Of a DNA stretch of 64,000 nucleotides, positions 35,902 to 47,683 are shown one piece after another (the stretch's first letter is position 1; each line of letters opens with the position of its first letter). Below the pieces are notes generated by a model. It was given only the letters and a program-made list of their open reading frames with translations, was not told the origin of the DNA and did not search any database. This DNA comes from Orbilia blumenaviensis (Eukaryota; Ascomycota; Orbiliomycetes; Orbiliales; Orbiliaceae): positions 868,001 through 932,000 of the forward strand of contig JAVHNS010000008.1 in NCBI GenBank assembly GCA_036872755.1, written 5' to 3'. A program made the position numbers and the translations under genes.

Positions 35902-38900
35902 TTAACATACTGGGGACTGAAATCTCAACAACTTGATACGATTCACGTCCGCAATGACGATAGTATCATTCTGAATGTGCCAATAATAAGGCATCACTTC
36001 GCCCGTATACGGACGATCTGAATGTCTTATCAAGCGAAAGCTACGGGGTACCCAGAGAGATCTTACTCCATTTTGGACGACCCAACCGTTTTTAAACTCT
36101 GCGGAATTCGCGCTAATCTTCCGAGATATTGAAGGGCCACGAAGATCAAAATATAGACTTTCCTTCCCGGATTCTCCATTGAAATCAAGCACCCAGATGT
36201 CATCTGCTCTCACAAATGCAGGATTTAGAAAGAACAAATAATCCGAATTAAGGCTTTCCTTCGGAATATTCGAGCTAGGTACTGTTAAAACATATATACA
36301 CTCGATACTTTCCCAACGTTCCATACACCACAATTCGACTCTCTCGTAGGTTGCAACAGCTAGTATTTTCCTCTGTTTCGAAAACGCAACGAGCCTGGGC
36401 CCCATGAATTCGGCGGCGGGTAGTTTTATTGGCTCGGCACGGGATCTCATAGATTTTAAGTTGAAGACTAGGATATGTGTCTTGTCGCATAGGGAGACAG
36501 CCAATGTTTTATTGTCAGGTGAGAAAGCAAGCTCAGGCAAGCGGTCTGTATATCCTAGAGGCTGCCATCCAAAACAATATTCGTATATGAGGTCTCCACT
36601 GCGTGCATCCCATATTCCGAGTCTGTGGTGGCCATCTTCGGCTATTGCAACTAATTTGCCGTCCCAGGAAAATATCGAAACAGCTGGTGCTCCTATTCGA
36701 AATTCAAAATCGCCGTCCTGGTCGATATGGTGCTTATTTCGCCTAAAGCGAAGATTTTTATGGAAGACGACTTCGTCATGAACTATTCGCCATAGAACTC
36801 TTTTGGTCTGGGTACTGTCAGTCGATACCACAAGATCGCAATCAAGGGAGAGCGTAAGAAACCGAATGAAGGGTTGGCCTATCTTATGTGCCTGAAAGAG
36901 CCTGGTATCTGTCAGGGGCCGAGGCGAATCAAATGCTTCGCTGGATGAGAAGCGCTCCCATATTTCTACAGTATTTTCTGATACCTTTGCTATATATTTT
37001 TGATCCGGCGAAATCGCTATAGCTTCAATATGGACATGGAATACACCATTATTATCGCTATAACCAACTATTTGGATCGGATTAGTGGAAGAAGAATTCC
37101 AGACCGCGATCATACCATCTATATCCACAGTGACAATTTCATTTTTAGATGAAAATGCGGCTGATCTAAAAGATCCCGCGATCACAAACGCCGGTTTTAG
37201 TTTCTGACCGGTACACCGCAGTATAGAAACCCCCACCCTCAAGATCATCGCTAAGTATTCACGGTCTGGTGATACGGCTATTTGACGAGGGTTGCCATCA
37301 ACTTCCATTTGTTGCACAAGACGCCCAGAATTTGCGTCGTGAAGCTGGAGAAATTTTGCACTCCTGGAACCGTAAGAAGGAGAACCCCAGATGAATACCA
37401 AGCTGCTATCTTTGGAAAGGGAACCACCTGCGATTTGAAGACCGTTGGTGGACCACGAAGATACGGACTTCCAAGTTGTGGTATCTAAAATTGAGATCGA
37501 GAATTTGCTCCACGATGACGATATTGAATATTCACCAATGCAAAATGTCAATAATAAATAGTTGCCGTCAACCGAGAATGCTACTGGCTTGTGACCAGAA
37601 ACATTCGGGAGTTGTACTATGATCTCAGCAACTTTGACTGTAGTGAGAGCGTCAAATATAGATATATTATTGTTTGTGATTTTTGTAATCGCTGCCCAGG
37701 CACCATTTGGCGAATACAGGAGGGTACCTTGAGCTCCTATATCAAAGTCATCGTTTATAACGGTACCAGACTTAAGATCCCAAGTTTTTAACCCCTCCCT
37801 AACTTGAATTAGTATTCTTTCTCCGTTTGGTGAAAAAATGGCCGTTGGAAAAAGGCGGTCCGACTGGATGCTTTGCAGTAAGTGCGACCAGTCATTGGCT
37901 ACCGTAGGGCCTTTTCGCACCCAATCGAGATGCTTAGGGTAGAACCTTTGCCGAATCCAGCATTTTTTCGGGGAGAATAGCAAGGCCGAATAATAGATTT
38001 GTAAAGGCAATTCATCGATCGTTTCATAGTTGTGCCGAATGAATCTTCGAATATCATACAAAAAGGTTGAGCTTTGGTCGGAACCTTTTTTCTAAACAAT
38101 CGAAGACATTTTGTTAGTAGGAACTAATTTTAGGAGCGTAATAAGGAAGACACTAGCCCAACTGTTTGAGTACTTACCAATGCTTCCGTTTCTAGTTTGA
38201 TAATCCCATCAGCGATATTGAAGGTTATCCCTAGAATGCTTGCTGCCTCTAACAACTCCAAAATATAATCCCTTAGGAATTCATGGGCCATCCCACCAAT
38301 CTGAACATATTGTTCACTCTCCATGGTATGGTCTGCCCAGTACCTGCAGGCATATTTAAGTTCAGGAGGAAAATACTTGGAGATCGTATCCGCAGAAATG
38401 TTTTTTTTGAGGCTATCGGGAGAGTTAAGCTCGCATATATCTTTCCGAAGATGCTGCTTCATGATAGCAATACATCGTTCTGCAAGCTTTCCGTGAACCT
38501 GACATTTCTCTATCCAAAGAGGTGAGTTTTCCTTTGTTTGTGGGTCGAGCAGAAACTCTCGAAAAGAAAGATGGAATATCTTAATCACTCCATCTCCATC
38601 TCGACTGTCTGGTATATGTAGGACTGATTGAAACCCGTCTACTCTAACTTCGATTTTCTTCTCCTCGATACCAAGAAGCCGAGACAGTGAGGCGCGCGAT
38701 AAAGGCGCCTGAAGAAGAACTATTGTCCCTATAATATCCTGAAACTCTCTGAGTATCCTTGTTCTTTGAAAGGGTGTTCTGTTTTCCATTCGCCGACGAA
38801 ATATTTGAAGGTAAGTGAGACGAAGCGACCTTACGGGGTTCACGTCAGCCAAGTTTTGCTGTCCTTTTATAATGTCTTGTAGTTGATCTTTAGGGAGCGC

Positions 38901-40265
38901 TTCAGATTCCCCAATGAAACGACATATTGTGGAGGCCACAATGAACAGAGGGCAGGACAGCCGAGCCAGCTCTTCAACAGTGTTCCTTTCAGGCCAGTCA
39001 TCTGGTAGGGTATTTCCATATTGGTGGTCTCTTTTTATTTTCTTCAGTTCGTGCTCCAAAAATAGTGTAATATCGTATAAAATTTTTGATTCTTCGATAT
39101 CGTGTAAAATTAATTCTTGAAAGCTGTCGAAAATCTTTTGGAATCCAGATTTTATAAAAACCTCTCGCCGACTTGTAATAAATATCCGGACACCAGGCTC
39201 GTTTAAATCCTTTAAACGGCCTAATAGTTTGACAATAGTGAGGACATGATTATCATCATCGCACTCATCAAGGGCATCGATAACCAAGACGACGAGTCCC
39301 TTGTATTTGGATATCGACAACGGTTGAAAGACGAACTCCTCAAATTGATCTTTTAAGGTTCGTCGAGGAAGATCAGGTTCTTTTTCAATAGCACTACTAA
39401 TGCTTTCTCTGATAGTTCGGTCCGGAACGTATTGCATAAGGTCCGTGGCGAGCGTAGTGAAGAACTTAGACGCATTGGCTCGATCACCTGCCCCTCTTCT
39501 GAAGAAGAAACTAGCCCCGAGAAGCCCCGCTTTTCGATATTTTTCCGCCACAGTCCTTGCAATTGTTGATTTCCCGGTGCCTGCTGCACCAGATAGCCAG
39601 AACATATGTTTGTCAGCAGGACCAATCATCACCCAGTCATCTATTTTTCTCAGGAGGTCTTTCCGTGTGTTTGGTAAACACTTAGGCTCGTCTTCATCCT
39701 CATGCGAGCCAAAAGATGCGCCGTCTGCCACAGGCAGCTTGATCAGATCGAGTTTGACACCCAAGTCTATCGCAATCTTCGTCTGATCAATCTGTAAGGC
39801 GAATTTGATGGTTTCCTCAAAACCATTGAATCGCGCAATTATTTTCTCTATATCCGCTTTATCGATTGGCCAGAGTAAAACCTGTGCGACCTTGTGTTCC
39901 GTGACTCTCTTTATACTCTCCTTGATGTATTTCCGAATTCCCTTCGACAGTATGCTCGATGGCCCTGGCTGACTAGCAGGAGGTACTTGAGCCAACCGTT
40001 TCAATAACCCCTGTAGTTCGTTCTTGCAGTTGACCAGGGCATCCTGAAGCTGCGCTGAAGTCTTGAGTTTCTCTTGGTGCGGGCCTTTGAGAAGGTCATC
40101 GAGCTCTTCTAAGACTTTTCCGAGGCCCTCCACTTTGTCCTTAAAGCCGCGAATATCAACATCGTAATCTTTGGCCTCTTTGATATAACCCACGCAAAGT
40201 TTTGCGATTTTGGCGGTAAGATCAACGATCGCAATAACGCTTGCGACTCCGCCAACCACCTCCAT
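35902..40265 (-). CDS. STAND/NLR receptor: HeLo-like N terminus, NACHT, beta-propeller
   Basis: Fungal NOD-like receptor of 1,425 residues, the class used for non-self recognition and heterokaryon incompatibility. Exons 40265-38178 and 38091-35902 join in phase 0. Residues 1 to about 170 are helical (MEVVGGVASVIAIVDL, ELDDLLKG), matching the fungal STAND N-terminal/HeLo-like domain. The NACHT domain has Walker A GAAGTGKST at 226-234, Walker B LVVLVIDALDECDD at 324-337 and a sensor-like FITSRRE. Residues from about 690 start with the linker typical of these proteins (LYDIRRFI, LPLQIYYSAL), then divergent WD40-like blades (FSPNGERIL, YSPNGAWAA, VSPDREYLAMI, FSPDNKTLAVS). The blades are not near-identical, unlike the hypervariable HET-D/HET-E propellers. 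No partner effector gene lies next to it. Confidence 0.88.
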
Positions 40266-40311
40266 GGCTTTTTCGAGTGTTTGTGGACGCGCACACGTAG
40301 ATGAAAGAACT

Positions 40312-40380
<69 letters not shown>
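40312..40380. repeat. (GTA)23 microsatellite 46 bp upstream of the NLR start codon
   Basis: Twenty-three uninterrupted GTA units (TAC on the coding strand) end 46 bp before the ATG at 40265, in the presumed 5' UTR or core promoter. A long plus-strand valine ORF over it is an artefact. Confidence 0.95.
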
Positions 40381-40383
<3 letters not shown>

Positions 40384-40694
40384 ATGCAAAATAAATATTT
40401 AGGGAGATATAAATATTTGAATAAGTTGAGATGGAAGGCTTCGAAGCCTTTTATCGTTTGAACGCTTATTAATGCGGTGTCGACGTGTCAGCCAGCCTCG
40501 TTCATATATATAAGTAACCAAGCCGAGTCACAAAAGATTTACCCCGCAGCCTTACGATTGGTGAATAGTACTGGATAGATATCATTAACTGCGCGGTTTG
40601 ACTACCACCTTCTTCGCTGCATTGCGTTGACAAGGCTCAGCACTTTCGGGGTTATGTTGCATACACAATGTCCCCAGGTATAGTTATAATATTG

Positions 40695-41103
40695 TGTTAA
40701 GCCAAAAGGCTGTCTGCGTTATTTATACCTGAACTGATCTCCACTATATGCCTAATACTCCCCCCTGGAGAGATGTTCAGATGTTTATATGAGTATAAAG
40801 CTGGTCTCGTAAACTAGCCTCGTATAAAGCCTAATTACTACAACGGCTAACAATCCAAATACTACTACTAAGTATAAAACCTAGTCACCATAATATAACC
40901 AGTGACCCAAATACTACTATTAAACAATTAAATAAATTATAAATCGGACTCAGTCTGCGAGATAATACTAATAACTTAGGTAAAATAAATAGTCTGAAGA
41001 TTGAACCCCAGTATTTAACAAAAAGCGCGGGTTCATAACCTATTAAGCCATAAGGCTGTCCGCGTTATCTATACCTAAACTGATCTCCATTATATGCCTG
41101 ACA
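40695..41103 (-). mobile_element. TRIM: 409-bp miniature LTR retrotransposon
   Basis: Two ungapped 63-bp direct repeats (40695-40757 and 41041-41103; 55 of 63 identical) flank 283 bp without coding capacity. On the minus strand the order is 5' LTR beginning TGTCAGGC, then a primer-binding-site-like GGTTATGAACCCGC directly after it (41040-41027). This resembles the complement of initiator tRNA-Met around its anticodon, as in Copia elements. Just before the 3' LTR is a polypurine tract, CTCCAGGGGGGAG (40770-40758). The outer ends read TG...CA. The flanks are TATTG and CATTG, an imperfect 5-bp target duplication. It is non-autonomous by size. Confidence 0.75.
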
Positions 41104-42470
41104 CATTGTTCAAACCGGTCTAGGTTGGCCTCATTGGAACCAGACAACACAGTGTTATTCGTCCCGGTTCTCATGCTATTAATTTGATATTTCCGGACTG
41201 GTTACGCTAGCGCTACACAAGTGTGCTATTCGAAATTCGGGGAGGTTAAGAAGTATATACATCGATAAGCCTCTACATCCATGTAGGCATTGCCAAAAGG
41301 CCCACAATGTTATTTACGAACAACGTTGCGCGCCGCCATTTGTTAAAGTGGTTTAACTAATATAAAATCGTATATCTGAAAACTGTGCTACTATATTATT
41401 AAATTTCCACTACTATAACTTTGCTATAAAGCTTTTTTTATATTGTAACAATCTTATACCTCCTATCTTTAGGCTGTAAGCGAGTTGTGGTTTTGGCACA
41501 AAAAATAGTGCTATTGCTATCAAGACAGAATAGGATCTTTTTTAGGAGCTATTAGTAAAACTAGTTACCGTAGGGGGGTTAGGTACTTTTCTAGGACTGC
41601 TTCCGAGTATTAGAAGAAAGCAAGCCGTCTTCTCTTTCAAATCATTATTTATACTGTTTTAAGTTCCCTTTCCCCTATAAACCGTCTTGAGAAACCGGCC
41701 AAAAACCCATACGGTAGTTTGTACTATATTTGCACGAATTACGGAAGAATTCCATATAATAATAATGGCCATATTAAATAGTGGTTTTAGCAGATGTGCT
41801 GTACAATAAATGTTATTTCATTAGCATAATTACCTATTTTGTTGCTCCACCAGGGTGGGGGGTCTGCAAGACTTTTCGGACCAACTGTAGATGATATGAT
41901 GCAGGTGTGATTGGGGATATGACCGAGGAATCCCTGCACGGAGAGCCGAGGAGGGGAAAGAAGGGAAAGGGAAGAATGTATGGCATCGCATAGCCGATGT
42001 TTCTTGTTCCCATTTTCATACGAGCCAGTAGTAACACAGAAGGGTATGGTTGCTTATTCGACCCGGCCATTCGTTCCTCTGACATTACTTTTTTTCTCTT
42101 GTTTCTTTTCTTTTCTTTTCTTTTTTTGGATCTTTCCATCTTTACTTTTTCCGGACAAGCTTGGGTATGATATGTAAGTCGAGTCCGTAAGGAAGAAACT
42201 GGTTAAACAAAAAAGTAAAATAGATGAGCAGCCAGTGGTAGTAGGTATAGTACTATTATAATGAGAATGGCCACAGAATAATAACCTTCTGATCAGAATT
42301 CCCACACACACACGCACGCACATAATACCCCCCCCTTCGAAGGCAGACAGGCCCAATTGCAAGGAAGAAGAAGAGGAAGAGGAAGAAAAAGAAGCCGCGT
42401 GAGAAAGCTGGTTCGTTCGGGTTTCCCTTTTCCCTTTCCTAATATTTGTCCTCGTCCTTCGTTTCTCCCA

Positions 42471-42487
42471 CCCCCCCCCCCCCCCCC
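42471..42487. repeat. C17 homopolymer
   Basis: Seventeen consecutive C in the intergenic region upstream of the Hpc2 gene. Confidence 0.9.
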
Positions 42488-43554
42488 GGGTTAATTAAGA
42501 TCGAGTTTTAGTAGTAGTGGGTTTACTTGGTAGAGTAGAGTAAGAGCAAGAGCAAAGAGCAGAGGAGAAGAGAGAGAGTTAGAAAACAAAAGAAAAAAGG
42601 GCCCGTTCATTTCTGATTCTTTCCTGTCTCTCTTTTAACTCTCCTCTTTTCCCTCTTTTTTTTTTTTCTCTTTCTTCCCTTTTCCCTTTCCTTTTCCTTT
42701 TCTTTCTTTCTTTCTTTCTTCTCTCCTTCTGATACTATACTTTACTCTGCTCGTCCTCTTTTTTCCGTATTCTTTTATTCCAGATATATCATATCATATC
42801 GATATCGATATCGATATCGACCGAGGTCGTCCCCCGGAGTTTTTTTTTTATTTTATAACATCGGTTCGTCTCATCACATGCCCCCTCGCCTCGCCTAGTG
42901 TATAATATATACATCGACGACACCGTTTTCTTTGGGGTTTTATATATCACCATCATCATCGTCATCATCATCGGTGGTGGTGTTTTTTTTTTTTCCCTTC
43001 CACTTTGGTGAAGCCCAACCCCGGAATATTCATTTGCATACACACACACAACCGTTTGTTCCTGGAATACCTGCCCCAAACTATCGTCATCGACTATCAG
43101 CACGATATCAGCACGATATCAGCCATCGTCATTGTCATCCACCCCCCATCGCCAGAGTAGTCAATTGAGGTGGTAGCAGAAGTAGTTGTTTTTAAATCAT
43201 CAACAACAACCACCACCACCACCACCAGAAGAACCGCCAACACACCAACACATTCGATACGATAGATTACTATCAATCCCAGTAGAACCTTTTATTACTC
43301 CGACAACACAAAATATATAAAATACAATATAATATAATATAAATCACGCCTCCCGAACGGAACTGAATCCAAATCCGACAGCTTCTCCTTCTCGACACAC
43401 CTGATTCTAATCCCCCCCACTTCCCGGCTATTAATATCATCGGTCTCCCCTTTTTCTTTTCGTTGTAATCGAGATTCGAAGTTTGAAGTTCTGAGGTTTT
43501 CTATCTTTCGATTTTTTTTGGTTTCTTTTGTTTTACATTTTTCTGCCGCGCGCG

Positions 43555-43708
43555 ATGTCCTACGACGGCAGCCCCGGCCACGGCCATCGGCACCAATCCT
43601 CGCCCTACCACGACTCCCTCGCCGCTGCCGCCCGCACTCCCACCACTTCTTCTCCTGCTCCTCCTCCTCCAACTTCACGGACTTCGACTCCCTCTTCTCG
43701 CGCTCCTG
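43555..43708 (+). other. Candidate upstream coding exon of the Hpc2 gene
   Basis: An ATG-started Pro/Ser-rich stretch (MSYDGSPGHGHRHQSS) ends at a GTGTGT donor. Splicing to an acceptor before 44272 keeps the frame and adds 68 residues before the ATG at 44322. The implied 563-nt intron is much longer than others here, so this may instead be untranslated leader. Confidence 0.35.
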
Positions 43709-44321
43709 GTGTGTATCATCTTCCCCTTTCTTTCTTCTCCTTCTTCTTTTTTTTATAGCTATCTATCGCATTCCCTTCCGTTTCTTTCTGCTTCTCTTTT
43801 GCTACTACTATACTGCTGCTGCTGCTCCAGCTCCTGCTGCCACCACTCTTACCATTACTATCCGCAGCAGCTGCTGCGGTGATTATAACGGTAGTGATGA
43901 TGATGATGACGATGATTGGGGTCAAGGTGAGGGTGAGGATGAGGGCAGGCGGGAGGTAACGTAACGTGGTATTACTATATCATACTTAGTTACTTATCTT
44001 ACCCGCTGCTTCCCTCAACTGGAGCAGCTTTCGAATCTGCGTGATCTGGAGGAGCCCGCTTGCAGCTTCTGACAACATACTCTCTCTCTCCCTCATCTTT
44101 CCCTTCTACTCCATCCGTCATCACCTCCATCTCCATCTCCATCTCCATCTTCCCCTCTCTCCATCCCCTTGTTTTCTTCTCTTTTTCCTTTCTGTCCTTT
44201 CCCTCTTTCTTTTCCTTTTATCATTCGGTACGACAACCATCACTACTGTCATCATTTCCCCCATCTTGAAGCCTCATCATTCATCGACGCACAATCATCA
44301 CCAGTTCAAAAAAAAAAAACC

Positions 44322-45583
44322 ATGCCGCGTGCTAACCCCTCGCAAGGAACCCGATCCTCAGGCCGCTTCAACGTCTCCGACCTCGTCGAATCCGATCCCG
44401 ACGCGCCCTCCAAATCCCTCAAGCGGAAAGCCTCCCCGGACCGCTCCTCCAATGATTACCCGCCCTATCCAACTCCCGACCACCTCCCCTCCAAGCAGAA
44501 CCGCGCCTCCGCGTCCCCCGCCCTCTCCGCCCTCCTCAACGGCCCTTCCCCTCCTCTCCGACCCGCCCAGGGCTCCCCCATCGCAAACCCACCTCCCTCA
44601 CTCACTCCTCCGACAATCAATGCCTCCCTGAGCATCTCCGCATTGTCACCCCCACAACCCAAAGCCATCACCGAAATCACCAAATCCTCCTCATCGACCA
44701 CAAAACGCTCGTCGACCTCCGCAACCTCCGCCCCTGCCTCCCCGAAACCCGCACCCCGCAGCACGGTCCCCGTCGCTAAATCAGGTGGTCTTCTGGCAGG
44801 TGCCTTCGGAGACGTAGCATTGGGCGATGAGGACCCCGAACCCCCCGTCCCCACCGTCGTTCTCCAGATTTCTCTCAATGGCGAAACAAACAAATACATC
44901 GACGTCTCCAAGCTAGCAGAGGAAAAATACGGCTGGGCAGCTCTGAACCCGCGTTTGGCACGCGCAAAACTCCGTCCGGACGCCTCGGGCGATGAAGCTA
45001 TGATGGATGCATCCGAATCGGAGTCCGCGATGGAGGATAAGCTTGCTGGTGTAGCTAGTGATGCTGGGATGAGTGGATTGGATAAGCCCAAGAAGAGGAA
45101 AAGACGGGTCGACGAGTACTACGACGCTAATGATCCGTTCATTGACGATTCTGAGATGCTCTGGGAGGAGCAGGCTGCTGCTAGCAAGGATGGGTTTTTT
45201 GTGTACAGCGGGCCGCTAGTTCCCGAGGGCGAGAGGCCGCAGATTGAGAGGTACCTTTGTCCCCTCCCAATTGCTTTTATCCCCTCCCCAATTGCTTTTT
45301 TTTTCTTCTCCCGCAATATATTTTCTTGATGCTAACTTGCTACAGAACCAATGGTGGACCCCCCAAACGAGGCCGAGGACGCGGTGGAAGAGGTGCGGGG
45401 ACTGGACGCGGTGGAGGAAATGCCGGAAAGGCCACCGCGCCGCGAAAACCCCGCGTCACCAAGGCCGTCAAGGAGAAGATGGAGAAAGAGAAGGAGGAAA
45501 GAGAGAAGACGGCGCTCAAGATGGCCGCCGCTGCACAGTCAGGGATGTCGCCGTCGCAGATCCCCAGGCCTGTTGCGGTATAA
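44322..45583 (+). CDS. HPC2: HIR complex subunit Hpc2 (ubinuclein family)
   Basis: Subunit of the HIR histone H3/H4 chaperone, which deposits nucleosomes outside replication and represses histone genes. Exons 44322-45250 and 45346-45583 give 388 residues. The N-terminal half is Ser/Pro/Lys-rich and disordered. The conserved part includes VVLQISLNGETNKYIDVSKL, EEKYGWAALNPRLA and a basic KKRKRRVDEY. The Hpc2-related (HUN) domain follows: DANDPFIDDSEMLWEEQ and ASKDGFFVYSGPLVPEGE, which contact Hir/H3.3 in the family. The tail is RGRGRGG-rich and then coiled-coil-like (KEKMEKEKEEREK). The start chosen is the first ATG in the uninterrupted exon; an upstream exon may extend it. Confidence 0.85.
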
Positions 45584-46401
45584 GCTGGTTCTTTCCTCTT
45601 TTCTTTTGCTTCGCTTTCCTTTCTCTTTTTTTTTTACACTTTATATATCTTCTAGGGTATTCATGGGGAGCCTCTGTCTTTTTTTCTCTGATTGTTTCAA
45701 TCACTTTTTTTATACATCATGGGAGTGTCAGTTTTTCTTTTTCGACTTATGGCTTTCTTTATCACTGCTCTGGGACGACACGCAAAAACTTCGCTTTTTT
45801 TTTCCCCTCCAAACCATGGCGTTTCTTTTATAGTCTTGCTCTGCATTTTGTCTTATCCGTGTTATGATATTCGATATTCTGTCCATAGGGATCGCTTACA
45901 TACCTCCCCTCCCCCTTCACTCACTCACTCACTCACTTCACTTCTACCTCTTTTGAAAACAGGGTATCTACTTACAATCAATTGCAAATGTGTATATTCT
46001 CCTTTTTTTCTTTCTTTCTATTTTCCTTTGTTAAACGGGGGTGCATAGCCTTTTTTTAGCTTCTTCTTTCACAATCATGCTTTTTGTTGTCACTTTACTT
46101 ACTCCAAGCAGTCCTTACTAGATCAGTCTCCCTTCTCTTTTTCTCGTTGATTTTGGTTTTTTAGTTCGAGTCTTTTTTTTTTTTGATAATTGTGTATTTC
46201 TAACTAACCAACTAACCAACACCACCCTCTTCTAGCACACAAACCAAAGAAGTTATATGGAATAAAAATACAAATAAAAATGAAAATAAAAATATAAAAA
46301 AATTATCAAAAAATAACACTAACCCGCCGTCTCAATAAATACATTAGTAGAGTAAAGCAAGTAGTTAATTCAATTTAATTTAGATAATTTAGTTGGTTAG
46401 T
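45584..46401. other. Intergenic, T-rich, no gene seen
   Basis: The pyrimidine-rich 3' UTR of HPC2 with CACTCACTCACT repeats near 45920, followed by an A-rich stretch around 46260-46310. Confidence 0.5.
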
Positions 46402-47049
46402 TTAAACGGGCTTATCCCGCCCCATCCGATGCATCACCTCCCTATCATCTATTTCTGCGTATGTATTCATTATTTGTGATATTGCGGGGTCGATGTCCAT
46501 TGGTTGTGGTTGTGTGTCGTGTTCGTATTCGGAATCGGAGCCGGAGTCGGAATTTGTGTATGAGGATGATGATGATGTAAAAGTAGAAGAAAAGGAAGAG
46601 GATGAAGATGAGGATGAGGATGAGGTACTACTAGAGCTGGGGCTGGGGTTCATAACCCTCAATCTGGTCCTGGCTCTGGCACTGGTGGGATGGGCGTTAT
46701 AGGACCGTTTTATAGATTTGTAAGGCATATATTCCCCCCGCCTTTCTACCTCCGTTTCTGAGTCCGAGTCCGAGGAAGAAGTAGAAGAGGAGGAGGAAGA
46801 GGAAGAGGAGGAGATGATAAAGCGGAACGGTTCTGAGTATTCTGACTTTTGCGGTTGAGATTGTGACTGTGATTGCGCGTGGTTTTGTATTTGTCTTCGT
46901 TTCCGTTTTCTAGGGTTTATCGACATCGCTGGGATTAGCGTCGGGGAGGAAGGGAGGGAGGGGCTGGTGCTGGTGCTGCCGCCGCCGGGGTAGCTGGTGT
47001 AGTATTCTATCGGGTAGGGGGTGCGGTTTTGGGGTGGGGTTGGTGTCAT
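46402..47049 (-). CDS. Hypothetical serine-rich acidic protein
   Basis: A single-exon 215-codon ORF. It starts with a Pro/Tyr-rich segment (MTPTPPQNRTPYPIEYY), has a basic patch (NPRKRKRRQIQ) and a QSQSQSQP repeat, then two polyserine tracts merging into SDSDSETE and SDSGSDSEYE acidic stretches. The C terminus (DIDPAISQIMNTYAEIDD) is the only ordinary-looking part. I recognise no domain. The basic patch could be a nuclear localisation signal. The ORF may persist only because of repeat-rich DNA. Confidence 0.4.
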   Translation of the reverse strand: MTPTPPQNRTPYPIEYYTSYPGGGSTSTSPSLPSSPTLIPAMSINPRKRKRRQIQNHAQSQSQSQPQKSEYSEPFRFIISSSSSSSSSSTSSSDSDSETEVERRGEYMPYKSIKRSYNAHPTSARARTRLRVMNPSPSSSSTSSSSSSSSSSFSSTFTSSSSSYTNSDSGSDSEYEHDTQPQPMDIDPAISQIMNTYAEIDDREVMHRMGRDKPV

Positions 47050-47497
47050 CTTTCTCTTTCCTTCGCCGGTATATTATTATATTTATTGGTATTGGTATGT
47101 TATTTGAGTGTGGATGTTGGTGAAGTGAATGGTTTGTGAAGCACGGGGGTGATGGAAGGGGTGGAGGATATGGTTATGGTCATGGTCATGGTTGTAGCTA
47201 CTATTTATGACTGGCGGGTGGTTGATATGCGGTTGTTTGGGGTTCAATGAGGCTATTTTGGGGTGGAAGGGTATGGAAACGTGGAGTTTATATATATATC
47301 TTTATATATATACATGTCGTTCTTCTTTTAACAACAACCATGGCCCCTTATATTATATATCTATCTATATCGACTATGATATCTACAAAACCTTTCCTCT
47401 CAAGCTGTAGTAAGATACTCGATGAGGCAGCCAGCGCCTTTCGGTTATTATATTCTACTGTATATAATTTAATCTAATTTAACTATAAAAAAGAGGA
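47050..47497. other. Intergenic, no gene seen
   Basis: Between two minus-strand hypothetical ORFs. It contains ATGGTCATGG tandem units near 47174 and TA-rich tracts near 47290. Confidence 0.4.
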
Positions 47498-47683
47498 TTA
47501 TTTAGGAATCATCTTCTCCCTCTTCAGCTGCTCCATCATGGCGAGGTATTCAAGCCGTATTCCGACCTCTCTGATCGCGTGCGCGAGGTACGTGCCTTGC
47601 GTATAGATTGGTTTGGCGGGAGATTTGCGGTTTCCGGGCGGGGTTGGAGGAGGGGGTGGAGGTGGTGGCGGTGGGGTTGTCAT
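47498..47683 (-). CDS. Small proline-rich hypothetical protein (61 aa)
   Basis: Single-exon ORF beginning MTTPPPPPPP and continuing in a normal-looking, probably helical segment (YLAHAIREVGIRLEYLAMM). A (TA)n tract at 47741-47759 lies just upstream. No family is recognised. The non-repetitive half is compatible with a real small protein, but the evidence is weak. Confidence 0.35.
   Translation of the reverse strand: MTTPPPPPPPPPPTPPGNRKSPAKPIYTQGTYLAHAIREVGIRLEYLAMMEQLKREKMIPK

Larger units (their letters stand above)
40381..43554. other. Long intergenic region: repeat-rich left part, pyrimidine-rich right part
   Basis: 40.4-41.8 kb is AT-rich, TpA-rich and stop-dense, like mutated repeat DNA, and holds the TRIM. 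41.8-43.5 kb is CT-rich low complexity: C17 at 42471-42487, GATATC repeats near 42799-42821, CCACCA repeats near 43210 and many T runs. This is a plausible long promoter and leader for the Hpc2 gene. No gene is supported. Confidence 0.5.

Noticed and set aside
40210..40461. 83-codon ORF with a polyvaline run
   Set aside because: Produced by reading the GTA microsatellite; no normal protein sequence on either side.
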